The notes under the pieces were generated by a model. That model did not search any database. It was not told where the DNA came from and saw nothing but the letters and a program-made list of their open reading frames with translations. Below, in pieces: positions 43,935 through 52,966 of a stretch of DNA of 64,000 bases; position 1 is the stretch's first letter; each line of letters begins with the position of its first letter. Origin of the DNA: Alphaproteobacteria bacterium. GTDB taxonomy: Bacteria > Pseudomonadota > Alphaproteobacteria > Micropepsales > Micropepsaceae. Position numbers and translations under genes: made by a program. The stretch covers positions 579,226-643,225 of the forward strand of contig JAFKEU010000004.1 in NCBI GenBank assembly GCA_017308475.1, read 5' to 3'.

Positions 43935-46559
43935 CTAGCGCCCGGCGCTGCGGTCCACGACGGCCTGCAGTTCGGCGTTGCTCCAGGGTTTCTTGCGATA
44001 GGCGTACATCTGCCGCATCTCCGTGGCATAGGCCGGGGCGACCGGCGTGCCGCTGTTGCCCCAGCTGCCGCGCACATAGGTCAGCACGGCGGCCAGATCG
44101 GCGTCGGACAGCGACTGACCCAACGGGGGCATGTCGCCGATATTGCCGTCCTTGCCGTTGAACAGGATGCGCAGCGGCACATCGGGACGGGCATTGGCGA
44201 AGGTCGAACCGGCCAGCGCCGCGGCGACATCGGGCGCGCCCTGGCCATTGGCCTGATGGCAGCCCGCGCAATTGGTCGCGTAAACGTCCTTGCCATGCTC
44301 ATAGAGCTTCTGCTCTGCGGGCGTGCGGGTGTTCTGCGGCTCGGCCGGCTTGGGTTTGCCCGGCCAGGAAAGGTCGCGCAGCACGGCCCGGGCGGCGGAG
44401 GCCAGATCGCCCTCGCCTGCCGACACTTCCATCAGCGCAGCGGGGCGGGTACCGATTTCAAGAGGATCGACCTGGATGCGACGGCGCAGGGCCGCGCCGG
44501 GTATGCCGCCGCCGGCGCGGCCACCCGCCACGCCGCCGCCGCGGCGCACATTGATACCCGAAAGACCCGTGGCCACGCCGTCGAGTACGGCAACGCGCAT
44601 CTTTTCCGGCTGGCCGGTATTGGTGGCAATGTCCAACACCGGCATCAACACCGGCGCCTGGCGGTTCTTGCCCGCCGAACCGGCCAGCATCTGGATTGCG
44701 TCGGTGCTGGGGCCCGGCTGTGACAGCAACGCCTTCAACGCCTCGGCCTCCTGGCCCTTCAGGCCGCTGACCGCGGCGTCAACGGTGATCTCGTCATCGC
44801 CGTACTTGCGCAGCATGGTGACGATCGGGGCAACGCGGCTGGCGGCCGGCAACTGCCCCAGCGAGGCGGTGAGCTGGCGGCGCACCTGCCAGCTGGGATC
44901 GTCGGCCAGCTTCATGACCGCCGCCAGCATGGCCCTGTCGGTGAGGAAGGGCTCGCAAAAGCGCACCGCGCCGTTGCGCACCGCCGCGTTCTTGTCGCCC
45001 AGCGCCGCGCGCGCGGTCGCTGCGTCCATCGAGCCCATGCCCTCCAGCGTCCACAGCGCCTGCAGCCGGGTGCGCCAGTCGGGCGCGTTCGCCGCCAGCT
45101 CCTTCAGCGCCGGCACGACCGACTTGTCATTGCGCTGGACCAGAAGCTGCTGGGCGGTGTCGCGCCACCAGCCGATCGGATTGGACAGGTGGGCGACCAG
45201 CTGGGCCGGAGTTTCCTCCAGCATATGCGGCTTTTCCACCTTGTGCATGCCCGAATGGATCACCCGGAAAATGCGGCCGTGATGGATGCCTTCCCACAAC
45301 TGGTGCTGATTGATGTAGTCGCGCAGATAGTCGGTCTGATAGCGCTCTTCCTGCGAGACGCCGCGATACATGTCGATGACATAGAAGGTGCCGTCCCAGC
45401 CCTGGGTCAGGGAGGCGGGGCGGAACCGCTCGTCGGTCGAGGCCATGAACTCGCCCCTGGAATAGTAGTCGGCGGCCGAGATGTTGCCGCTGCCGTCATC
45501 CTCGACCTTCAGCAGATGCACCAGATTTGTGGGATCGTCGACCACGAAGGCCTGGCCCTGGACATCCTTGGGCAGATTGTCGCCGCGGAAGATCATCGGC
45601 GAAGAGACGCCTTGATAGTAATAGGCCGAGCCGTCGGGGCGCGGCACTTCCGGCCGATAGCCGCGATTGACGCCCAGCGTGGGGCGCACAGGCCAGACGG
45701 CCGACTTTGTCTGGTCGACCAGACTTTCATAAAGACCGCGCGTGCGGATCAGGCCGGGATTGCGCACATAATATCTGGCCGGAATATAGTCGACGAACAG
45801 GGGATCGGTGTTGACGTCGCGGAACAGAAGCCCGGCATCGTCCTGGGTGGCGCCCCACTGGCCGCGCACCAGATTGGGAACGATATCCAGCTTCCCGCCG
45901 GGCCTGGGCAGCACATTGTAATTGTGCTCGGAGACGTTGATGACGTTGTCCATGCTCCAGAACAGGGCGTTGGCGGCGTGCTCGATATTACCGCGCTTGC
46001 CAAAACTGCCATGGACGATTTCGCGGGTATCGGCCTTCAGGTCGCCATTGGTGTCACAGGCCTTGATCAGCTCCGGCGGTACGCCGATCAGCACACAGTT
46101 CTTGTCCAAAATCTTCAGCGCGCGCGGCAATACCAGCTTGTCGATGAACACGGTGCGTTTATCATAGACGCCGTCGCCGTCAGTGTCCTCCAGAACCACG
46201 AGGTCATCCATCGGCGGGTTCTCGACATTCTCCATCGACTTGCCGACGGCATAGCCCTGCATCTCGACCACCCACAGGCGCCCATCGCCGTCGAACTCGG
46301 CCAGGATGGGGTCCTTGATCAGCGGGTCGGCGGCCACCAGCTGAACCTGGTAGCCCGGAGCCATATGAAAGGTCTTCAATTCCTCCTCGGGCGTCAGCAC
46401 CGGCGGATGTTCGGGCTGCCTGGTCTTGACTGCCGCCGGCCAGGGGCGGTCCAGGATCGAGGTCATTGGCCCGTGGGGAATGTTGCTCCAGACCAGGTAT
46501 CCCAAGGCGGCAGTGGCGATGAGTGCGGTGGCGGCGAGTGCGGCGGTCCTGATGCGCAT
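43935..46559 (-). CDS. Large secreted propeller-HEAT-cytochrome c protein (PVC-type haem-binding family)
   Basis: 874 residues. N-terminal signal or anchor (MRIRTAALAATALIATAALGYLVWS), then a beta-propeller dehydrogenase-like domain (about 60-440) with LAEFDGDGRLWVVEMQGYA, DTDGDGVYDKRT and GWDGTFYVIDMYRG. HEAT-like repeats follow (about 480-650: NDKSVVPALKELAANAP, WQVRRQLTASLGQLP), then a C-terminal cytochrome c (about 770-860) with haem motif CAGCHQ and a later Met in GDMPPLGQ. This architecture is best known from Planctomycetes/Verrucomicrobia and acidobacterial carbohydrate degraders. It probably oxidises a sugar or glycan product in the periplasm. A Gly/Arg-rich low-complexity segment lies near residue 690. 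Start chosen at the ATG preceding the signal. Confidence 0.8.
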   Translation of the reverse strand: MRIRTAALAATALIATAALGYLVWSNIPHGPMTSILDRPWPAAVKTRQPEHPPVLTPEEELKTFHMAPGYQVQLVAADPLIKDPILAEFDGDGRLWVVEMQGYAVGKSMENVENPPMDDLVVLEDTDGDGVYDKRTVFIDKLVLPRALKILDKNCVLIGVPPELIKACDTNGDLKADTREIVHGSFGKRGNIEHAANALFWSMDNVINVSEHNYNVLPRPGGKLDIVPNLVRGQWGATQDDAGLLFRDVNTDPLFVDYIPARYYVRNPGLIRTRGLYESLVDQTKSAVWPVRPTLGVNRGYRPEVPRPDGSAYYYQGVSSPMIFRGDNLPKDVQGQAFVVDDPTNLVHLLKVEDDGSGNISAADYYSRGEFMASTDERFRPASLTQGWDGTFYVIDMYRGVSQEERYQTDYLRDYINQHQLWEGIHHGRIFRVIHSGMHKVEKPHMLEETPAQLVAHLSNPIGWWRDTAQQLLVQRNDKSVVPALKELAANAPDWRTRLQALWTLEGMGSMDAATARAALGDKNAAVRNGAVRFCEPFLTDRAMLAAVMKLADDPSWQVRRQLTASLGQLPAASRVAPIVTMLRKYGDDEITVDAAVSGLKGQEAEALKALLSQPGPSTDAIQMLAGSAGKNRQAPVLMPVLDIATNTGQPEKMRVAVLDGVATGLSGINVRRGGGVAGGRAGGGIPGAALRRRIQVDPLEIGTRPAALMEVSAGEGDLASAARAVLRDLSWPGKPKPAEPQNTRTPAEQKLYEHGKDVYATNCAGCHQANGQGAPDVAAALAGSTFANARPDVPLRILFNGKDGNIGDMPPLGQSLSDADLAAVLTYVRGSWGNSGTPVAPAYATEMRQMYAYRKKPWSNAELQAVVDRSAGR

Positions 46560-46747
46560 GACGGTTCTGCAATCCCCCTGAAATGCCCTGAATACAGTTT
46601 TGGAGGGGGATAATAGACACAGGCCCCGGCCCGTAAAGCCCGCCAGATGCCGCAAAGTTTGTCAAATTGCGGCCGCGATCCGATCAAGCTGGACGCATTT
46701 TCCGGCGTTGCGATAGGATCGCCGCGTCGAAATTCGCCGGAGACGAA

Positions 46748-47011
46748 ATGACCGATCACGCCCTGCTGGATCAGCTTGCCCCGATCTGGGCCCAGGCGTT
46801 GGGCGTAAAAAGCGTGGGCCCGGATGACAATTTCTTTGCCCTGGGCGGCCATTCGCTGCTGGCGGTCAAGACGATAGGAGCCATCCAGGAACAGTTGGCG
46901 CTGGATGCAGAACTCAGCCTGGCCGACCTGATTGAAAATCCCACGCTGGCGGGCTTTGCCGGACGGATCGCCGAACTGACGGCGCCCAGCGAAGAATCGG
47001 GAGTGCTCTAG
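46748..47011 (+). CDS. Free-standing peptidyl/acyl carrier protein
   Basis: 87 residues from ATG 46748 (GGAGAC upstream). One carrier domain with the phosphopantetheine serine in FFALGGHSLLAVK (Ser36). The DDNFFALGGHSLL sequence is of the NRPS PCP type rather than the fatty-acid ACP type. It faces the Sfp-type transferase gene (stop codons 9 bp apart) and lies within a set of condensation, ligase and acetyltransferase genes, so it is the likely tether for their product. The 188 bp before it are non-coding and hold its promoter. Confidence 0.87.
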   Translation: MTDHALLDQLAPIWAQALGVKSVGPDDNFFALGGHSLLAVKTIGAIQEQLALDAELSLADLIENPTLAGFAGRIAELTAPSEESGVL

Positions 47012-47019
47012 GCGACCAA

Positions 47020-47661
47020 TCAGGATACGGAAAGGCCGATCACGGTCACGACCAGACCGTCCATCACGGCAAAACGCCCGGCTATCGGTTCAGCCCAGCC
47101 ATCCGGTTCCTGAGGCTGGCGCGCAGTGAAACCGCTCGCGCCCGGCACAATCTCCAGCCGGCGGAAGTCCAGCCGCCGCCCCGTCAGGGGATGGAAGAGC
47201 TTGTAATAGGCTTCCTTGGCGCTGAAGAGCAGTGTCGCCATTTCGCGGCGCCGCGGCGCGTCCAGTGCGGAAAGCAGGGCCAACTCGGACGGCACGAACA
47301 GGCGCGGCGCCAGCGTCTCATCCATGGCCTCACTGCGTTCCGCATCGATGCCGAGGGCGCGGAATTCCGAGCCGCGGCCAACCAGCGCAGCAGCTAAGCC
47401 GCTTGTGTGGGTGATGCTGCCGACAACTCCTTGCGGCCACAAAGGCATGCCGCTTTCAGCCCGGCCGATCGGCGCTTCGGGAAATTCCAGCGCGGCCAGT
47501 GCAGCGCGGGCGCATGCCCGGCCCAACGCAAAATCGCGACGGCGCTTGTCGCCCGCGCGCGCCACAAGCTCCGCCTCCAAAGGGTGCAGCGCCACCGACT
47601 GGCCCCGATCAAGGATGGGGATCAGCACCGTGCCCGGTGGCGCAAGGTCGGAAAGCTCCAT
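47020..47661 (-). CDS. Sfp/EntD-type 4'-phosphopantetheinyl transferase
   Basis: 213 residues, normal for the family. Motifs: RDFALGRACARAAL, VVGSITHTSGLAAA, ALGIDAERSE (Mg site) and LLFSAKEAYYKLFHP. It transfers the phosphopantetheine arm from CoA to carrier proteins, here most likely the small PCP encoded opposite (46748-47011). It lies 13 bp after the condensation-domain gene stop and is part of the same minus-strand operon. Confidence 0.92.
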   Translation of the reverse strand: MELSDLAPPGTVLIPILDRGQSVALHPLEAELVARAGDKRRRDFALGRACARAALAALEFPEAPIGRAESGMPLWPQGVVGSITHTSGLAAALVGRGSEFRALGIDAERSEAMDETLAPRLFVPSELALLSALDAPRRREMATLLFSAKEAYYKLFHPLTGRRLDFRRLEIVPGASGFTARQPQEPDGWAEPIAGRFAVMDGLVVTVIGLSVS

Positions 47662-47674
47662 GCCGGTCCTGCTT

Positions 47675-49201
47675 TCAGACGGGCAGCACTTCGTCGAACA
47701 CCTGAAACAGAGTGGCGATGAAGGCTTTCTCGTCCGTCTCGTTCACCACATCTGCCAGGAAGTGCAGCGAGGCCGTCATTTCATTGCCCAGGTCCATCAG
47801 GTGAAGGAACAGGGGCGCGCTGCGCCGCGTCCAGCTTTGCGGGGAAAGGCGCGTGACCTCGGGTGGCCAGGCAAGACCCGCGGTACCGTCTGGCGCGCCT
47901 TCGCGTTCGGCCCGCTCGCGCGAAGTGCCGCCGGAATAATAATTGAACACCGCCGGAATGCGATTGGGATAGGCGGCGGGCTCGATGTCGGGGCGCACGA
48001 CATGGGGCGCGAAGTAATGCAGCGTCGGCAGCCTGAGCGCCAGCGACGCTTCATATTCCACCAGGATTGCGCGCATCAACTGGGCGAAATCCTGGCCGGG
48101 AGGAACCGGTATCTCCACCGGATCGGCGCAGAACATCAGCCCCCCCGTGCCCGCAAGGTCCAGCCGCGAGCGCTTGTCGCCCAGGATGCGGACGGGAAAG
48201 CGCTCCATCTTCGACCAGCGCGCCATCGCCAGACAGAAGATACCCAGGAAGACCAGGAAGGGCGTGGCGCCATGCGCCGCCGCCAGGATGCCGGCTTTTT
48301 CCAGCATCCGGCGCGGTATGGTGAAGTTGTTGACGATGCGCGTGCCGGCGCCCCATTCCATGACAGCGCCGGATGGCGCGTGCATCACCGGCTGGCGCCC
48401 GTACCAGCGCCGCCAGTAATCGATCAGCCGCGCGCCCTGCGCCCCTTCCAGGAAGCGGCGTTCGCCCCGCGAAAATGCGTAATAGGGTATGGCCGGCGGA
48501 TGGGGTTTCACCTCCCGGCCGGCCTTGCGGTCCAGCGCATCCTGGATTTCCTGCAGCAGGATGTTGCGGGTGCCCGCGTCGGAAATGAAGTGGTTGGCCG
48601 CCATCACGGCGGCGGCATCGCCCCCGGGCAGCGCGACCACCTTGGCGCGGAACAGCCAGGGCGATTCGACCGGGATGTGGTCGCCGAACATCTGCGCGAC
48701 CACGGCCTGGCCGGCGGCAGTGCCGTCTGCGGCACCTGAGAGATCCTCGAAACCGATCTGAAGCTCTTCGACGGGGTTGAGCGCCAACTCGGGCACCTCG
48801 CCATGGCGCACGATGCGGGTGCGCAGGCTGTCATGCCGGGCCACCGCCGCGCGGATCGCATCGGCAATGTCAGCAGCGCGCGCGTTCCTGAAGCTGCCGG
48901 CCATGCCGATATTCAGGCTGATGGGCTTGCCCTGCAGCGGGCCCGAGCCGAAGCGGTAATACATGTCCTGGCCCACCGCGGTGGAAAGCGGCCCGTCCTG
49001 CGGCTCGACCATGCGCAGGGCCCGTCCGGCCTCGCGCGCGGCCAGGAAATCGATCAGCGCGTCCCGCCGCTCGCCGATGGCGGCGCGGTCCGCCGCAGTC
49101 AGCGCATCCCTGGGCGAGCGATAGCGCAACTGGCCGTCCGCCAGCGACAGGATGATGCTGCGGCTTTCCAGACCAGCGACAAGCTGAGCGACCGAGATCA
49201 C
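47675..49201 (-). CDS. Stand-alone condensation-domain protein with TubC-type docking domain
   Basis: 508 residues from a GTG at 49201, whose GTGA overlaps the stop of the MFS gene; the longer ATG reading adds a poor leader. Residues about 1-55 (ISVAQLVAGLESRSIILSLADGQLRYRSP) resemble the TubC N-terminal docking domain of NRPS proteins. The remainder is a condensation-type domain (about 70-505): IRAAVARHDSLRTRIV and AANHFISDAGT, where the family HHxxxDG motif has become N-H-F-I-S-D-A with the catalytic second His kept (about His204). The usual downstream DFGWG motif is not evident. No adenylation or carrier domain is fused. It probably condenses a carrier-bound acyl group with an amine or alcohol (inference). 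Confidence 0.82.
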   Translation of the reverse strand: MISVAQLVAGLESRSIILSLADGQLRYRSPRDALTAADRAAIGERRDALIDFLAAREAGRALRMVEPQDGPLSTAVGQDMYYRFGSGPLQGKPISLNIGMAGSFRNARAADIADAIRAAVARHDSLRTRIVRHGEVPELALNPVEELQIGFEDLSGAADGTAAGQAVVAQMFGDHIPVESPWLFRAKVVALPGGDAAAVMAANHFISDAGTRNILLQEIQDALDRKAGREVKPHPPAIPYYAFSRGERRFLEGAQGARLIDYWRRWYGRQPVMHAPSGAVMEWGAGTRIVNNFTIPRRMLEKAGILAAAHGATPFLVFLGIFCLAMARWSKMERFPVRILGDKRSRLDLAGTGGLMFCADPVEIPVPPGQDFAQLMRAILVEYEASLALRLPTLHYFAPHVVRPDIEPAAYPNRIPAVFNYYSGGTSRERAEREGAPDGTAGLAWPPEVTRLSPQSWTRRSAPLFLHLMDLGNEMTASLHFLADVVNETDEKAFIATLFQVFDEVLPV

Positions 49202-50448
49202 GCCGCCACGTCCTTGCGTGGCAGCGGCAGCAGCAGAATGGCCAGCAGCAATGCACACAGCATGACGGCAAAAGCGATGAACGCCGGCTGATAGCCACCT
49301 GCCTTGTCAAAGACAATGCCGGCGAACAGGACAAGTGCAATGGCCAGGGCCAGGAGAAGAGAGTAGGCCCAGCCCATCACCGTACCGAAGCGTGCGGCGC
49401 CGAAGCTGCCGGCAATCAGCGCCGCCGATGCCGGAAGCGCCAGGCCCAGGGCGATACCGCCCAGGCATGCCGACGACAGCAGGTTTGCATAGGCGGACGA
49501 CAGCGTCACCGCCAGCCACGCCGCCGCCATCAGCCCCGCCGCCAGCGCCAGCAGCCAGCGCAAATCCACCCGGTCCGCCAACAGGCCCGCCACCACCTTG
49601 GTGACACCAGCACAGATAGAAAAAGCAGCGATCAGCAGCGCCACCAGCCGCACGGTGTAGCCCAGCTGGATGCCATACGGCACCAGCGTCACCACCATGG
49701 CCTGGCTTGTGGCCGAAACGAACGCCATGGTCAGCGCGGCAAGCCAGAAGGCGCGGCTTCTGATGACTGTGCCAAGGCGCACCGGGCCGCCGCCCGGAGC
49801 AAGGCGCGCCTCGGCCTCGGCACGGCCGCTATTTTCCGAATGACCGGCCAGTCCTGACGACGCAGGGTAGTCACGCACTATCAGAAGCGCCACAGTCACG
49901 ATCAGCACCGCCAATACCAGCGCCTCCCACAAAAGTGCCTGGCGCCAGCCCAGGCGCTGGATCGCCTGGCTGAGCAGGGGAACTACCACGAAGCCACCAC
50001 CCGATGTTGCCACTGCCGCCAGGCCCAGTGCCAGCCCGCGGCGCCGGAAGAACCAGCGTGATGCCAGGGTGTTGGTGGACAGCGGGCCAATGGCCGCAAA
50101 GCCGGCGCCGACCGGCAGCAGAAGCAGCAGCGCCATGATCCACAGGGAAGGCGCCAGTGCGATACCTGCCAGCCCGGCAGAGAATATCAGCGCCCCAAGG
50201 CAAATCATCAGGCGCAGGGAATAGCGATCCAGCAGGCGCCCCACATGCGGCGCGGTAAGCGCACTACCCAGGAAAAGAATCAGCACAGCGCTGTTGGCGC
50301 CGGCGCGCGAGATGTGGAATTCCGCCTGCAGCGGCAGGACGAACAGGCCGGAGGCATAGCTGGTCGCGCCCGTCGCCAGCATTTCGGATACCGCGGACGC
50401 GGCAAGGACCAGCCAGCCATAATAGATGGGTAACTGCACGGCACGCAT
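49198..50448 (-). CDS. MFS transporter (OFA/monocarboxylate-porter type)
   Basis: 416 residues, 12 hydrophobic segments. The N-terminal IYYGWLVLAASAVSEML and GLFVLPLQAEFHISR segments, plus the mid-loop region with TLASRWFFRRRGLALGLAAVATS, are characteristic of the OFA/monocarboxylate-porter group. It lies directly upstream (4-bp overlap) of the condensation protein, so it could export the product or import a carboxylate precursor of the pathway. First gene of the three-gene minus-strand operon with PPTase last. Confidence 0.85.
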   Translation of the reverse strand: MRAVQLPIYYGWLVLAASAVSEMLATGATSYASGLFVLPLQAEFHISRAGANSAVLILFLGSALTAPHVGRLLDRYSLRLMICLGALIFSAGLAGIALAPSLWIMALLLLLPVGAGFAAIGPLSTNTLASRWFFRRRGLALGLAAVATSGGGFVVVPLLSQAIQRLGWRQALLWEALVLAVLIVTVALLIVRDYPASSGLAGHSENSGRAEAEARLAPGGGPVRLGTVIRSRAFWLAALTMAFVSATSQAMVVTLVPYGIQLGYTVRLVALLIAAFSICAGVTKVVAGLLADRVDLRWLLALAAGLMAAAWLAVTLSSAYANLLSSACLGGIALGLALPASAALIAGSFGAARFGTVMGWAYSLLLALAIALVLFAGIVFDKAGGYQPAFIAFAVMLCALLLAILLLPLPRKDVAA

Positions 50449-50585
50449 TGCGGCTCCTTTTCCTGTCGGCGCTTGAAGCGTCCGGCAAGCCGAGTCGCGC
50501 GCCCCCGCCTGCTATCCTAGTCTATGGCGAGACAGGGATGAAGCCGCCCCTGAAGCGGGGGGGTGTCGCCGGTCGCAGATTGGCT

Positions 50586-51158
50586 TTAGAGCAAGCCGCC
50601 CGGCATCGAGGCCAGTTCATTCTCCCAGCTCTCGGGTCCATCGGAGCTGCGCGGCATGTAGCGGCAAAGGCCCATCACGAACGCCGGCTCGTCCGTATCG
50701 CCGGCCAGCGGCACAAAAAGATTTTCGGCGTGCAGATAGTCGCGCCCCTGCAGGTGCACGCGGCCGAGGAACCTGAGTGGCTGCCCCCCGTCCAAAATGA
50801 GGTCTCCACATTCGATCCAGCGCGGCAAAAATTCGGGAGGCACGCTTTCCTCCAGCGTCTTGCCGGTATTGTGGCCCAGAACCTCCGTCAGGCCAGTGCC
50901 GATGACACGCCAACGGTATTGTGACGGTTTCTGTGCAATCCGCTCGAAGATCACGACATTGCGCAATATGTCCTTGAGGTCCCGCGGGGTGATCTCCGAG
51001 CGACGTGGCATCTGCCGCCCGTCGGCTTTCGTACGCCAGAGCGTCAGCAGCAGCTCATAGCTGGCATCGCTGAAGGCAAGCGTAGGGTCGCACAGGTGGT
51101 GCCAGTTCTGGCGAACCGCCTTCTGATTCAGGGCCCGGGCGACATCTTGGACATTCAT
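50586..51158 (-). CDS. PAS-domain protein (PAS_5 family)
   Basis: 190 residues, one PAS_5-type sensor region (about 15-170) with WRTKADGRQMPRRSEITPRDLKDILRNVVIFE, RYRW-like YRWRVIGTGLTEVLGHNTGKTLEE and FVPLAGDTDEPAFVMGLCRY. No output domain, membrane segment or signal. Such alphaproteobacterial proteins are uncharacterised; a regulatory partner is not visible. It sits 137 bp before the MFS gene on the same strand and is divergent from the GNAT gene, placing it in the middle of the NRPS-like set. Confidence 0.8.
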   Translation of the reverse strand: MNVQDVARALNQKAVRQNWHHLCDPTLAFSDASYELLLTLWRTKADGRQMPRRSEITPRDLKDILRNVVIFERIAQKPSQYRWRVIGTGLTEVLGHNTGKTLEESVPPEFLPRWIECGDLILDGGQPLRFLGRVHLQGRDYLHAENLFVPLAGDTDEPAFVMGLCRYMPRSSDGPESWENELASMPGGLL

Positions 51159-51490
51159 GCCCGGATATTGGCGCCCAATGCATAAACAGTGGGTAAAATT
51201 GACCGAAGGAACTCGGACGCAGGTGCAGCTTCAAGACGGCGCCGGATACCCACAGGGCCCGCACCGGCCGTGCGAATCACTGCACGGAAATTTCACGTCA
51301 GACTGCCCACAGATTCGCTCAACACTTCGTTAACCAGCCAAACCAAAGCCGGTCTTCGCAAAAAAATGCTGCCTACGGAAGGAATTCCTGCAGAACCGTG
51401 CCACGCACCCGATCAGTGCCAGATTGCTGTTTATTCCCGCAAGCGATGCACTTATGGTTTCTTGCATATTAATCTTTCCGGATAGCCAAA
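51159..51490. other. 332-bp divergent intergenic region
   Basis: This space separates the divergent PAS and GNAT genes and must hold both promoters. It is less GC-rich than the coding DNA, with AT-rich parts near 51290-51375 and 51425-51490. A short palindrome GGAATTCC lies at about 51381-51388. I see no RNA gene, conserved promoter or operator that I can name. Confidence 0.5.
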
Positions 51491-52717
51491 ATGGCACAGT
51501 CTCAGACCAAGCCCGTGCTGGAGCAGGAGGCGCCGCGCCATGGCCGGCACCATCTGGGTGCGCTGGATACCGCGCGCATCGCCCGCCGGCTGGTCATGTT
51601 CCACCCCACTGAGGAGGCGGTGCGGGATCTGATGACAAAGGCTCGCCAAACCATTCCGGGCCTTGCCGACACCGATGCGGTGCTGAAGGTTCTGCGCTTC
51701 AATCGGGATTGCATGTTTGCGGTGGCCCGGCGGTCGCGGTTCGATCCGGAAAACCCTCGCGGCGAAGGGTTCTTCGCCATGCTGCCGCTGAACATGCTGG
51801 GATTGCAGGTGCTGGCGCTGGGCCATTTCAATGGCGCCCAACCGGATTTTCGCCTTCTGGCCAAGCCCGGCGAACGCCCCGCCGGAATCTATATGTGGGC
51901 AGTGTTCGCGCCGGGCTCTCTTGCCGCCGGCTCCGCCCTGTTCATGGAGCACATGGCCTCGGCACCCTATGACGGCGTCAGTCTTTACACCCGCCCCAAC
52001 ACTGAGATCGGACGCAACTACAATGACGTGCTAGGCCTTACGGAAGGCGTGCGTGTGGGCGAGATCGATGCTCCGCATCTGTGGACCTTTCCCCGGCAGC
52101 CCCAGACGCCTCTCTATGACAGCTATGTGCCGGGTGCTGCGCCGGGCACCATCGGCGTGACCATCGCGCGCACCATGGAAGACCTGGCACGGGTCATCAC
52201 CATCCGCAGCGCCGTCTATATCGGGGAGCAGGAATGCCCCTATGACGAGGAATATGACGGCAACGACCTGGCCGCGACCCACCTTCTGGCCTATGTGGGC
52301 GATGAGCCGGTGGGCTGCCTGAGGGTCCGCTTCTTCGCGGACTTCGCCAAGATCGAGCGGCTGGCAGTGCGCAAGGAATTTCGCAAGACGCGCGCCGCCT
52401 TCCAGCTGGTGCGGGCGGGATTCAAGCTGTGCCAGAAGAAGGGGTATACGCGGGTTTATGGCCATTCCCAGGTGCGACTGGTCAATTTCTGGAGCCGTTT
52501 CGGCTTCAGGATTCCTGAAAATGCGCGCTATTTCGTGTTCTCGGACTTCGATTATGTCGAGATCGTCGCAGATATCGAACGCGATCCCGATGCCGTCACT
52601 ATCGGGGCCGATCCCTATCTGATCATCAGGCCCGAGGGCCGCTGGCACAAGCCCGGCATTCTGGAAGAGTCAGCCGCCCGAACGGTCAGTCGCCCGTCAA
52701 TTGACCGCCGGCACTGA
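51491..52717 (+). CDS. Two-domain GNAT-family acyltransferase
   Basis: 408 residues. The C-terminal half (about 215-370) is a recognisable GNAT domain: RSAVYIGEQECPYDEEYDGND, AATHLLAYVGDEPVGCLRVRFF, KIERLAVRKEFRKTRAAFQLVRAGFKL and YGHSQVRLVNFWSRFGFR. The CoA-binding loop reads RKTRAA, weaker than the normal Q/RxxGxG/A. The N-terminal half (about 25-200: FFAMLPLNMLGLQVLALG, GIYMWAVFAPG, GVSLYTRPNTEIGRNYNDVLGLTEG) looks like a second, degenerate GNAT fold, so the protein may be a tandem acyltransferase. Substrate unknown; context suggests action on a carrier- or amine-bound intermediate. Confidence 0.8.
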   Translation: MAQSQTKPVLEQEAPRHGRHHLGALDTARIARRLVMFHPTEEAVRDLMTKARQTIPGLADTDAVLKVLRFNRDCMFAVARRSRFDPENPRGEGFFAMLPLNMLGLQVLALGHFNGAQPDFRLLAKPGERPAGIYMWAVFAPGSLAAGSALFMEHMASAPYDGVSLYTRPNTEIGRNYNDVLGLTEGVRVGEIDAPHLWTFPRQPQTPLYDSYVPGAAPGTIGVTIARTMEDLARVITIRSAVYIGEQECPYDEEYDGNDLAATHLLAYVGDEPVGCLRVRFFADFAKIERLAVRKEFRKTRAAFQLVRAGFKLCQKKGYTRVYGHSQVRLVNFWSRFGFRIPENARYFVFSDFDYVEIVADIERDPDAVTIGADPYLIIRPEGRWHKPGILEESAARTVSRPSIDRRH

Positions 52718-52966
52718 CGTGCATCTAACTGTTAAAGCGACCCCCGGTTGCCTGATGACAGGGAGTGCCATCTTGGGTAGCTTTGCGGCCGCTGTAGTTG
52801 GAATTGGGGGAATGCCTGCTGCGGCGGTCGGTCCGCGGCTTGCAGCTGGATGTTGTGCCCATGCCAGGCACGGCACCGGGAAGGCTGGCGATGCGTCCCG
52901 ATCCGATCTGCGCTCCCCAATAAAAAAGCCGGAACACGGCTATGTTGTTTCTGGGGACAATGCAGG

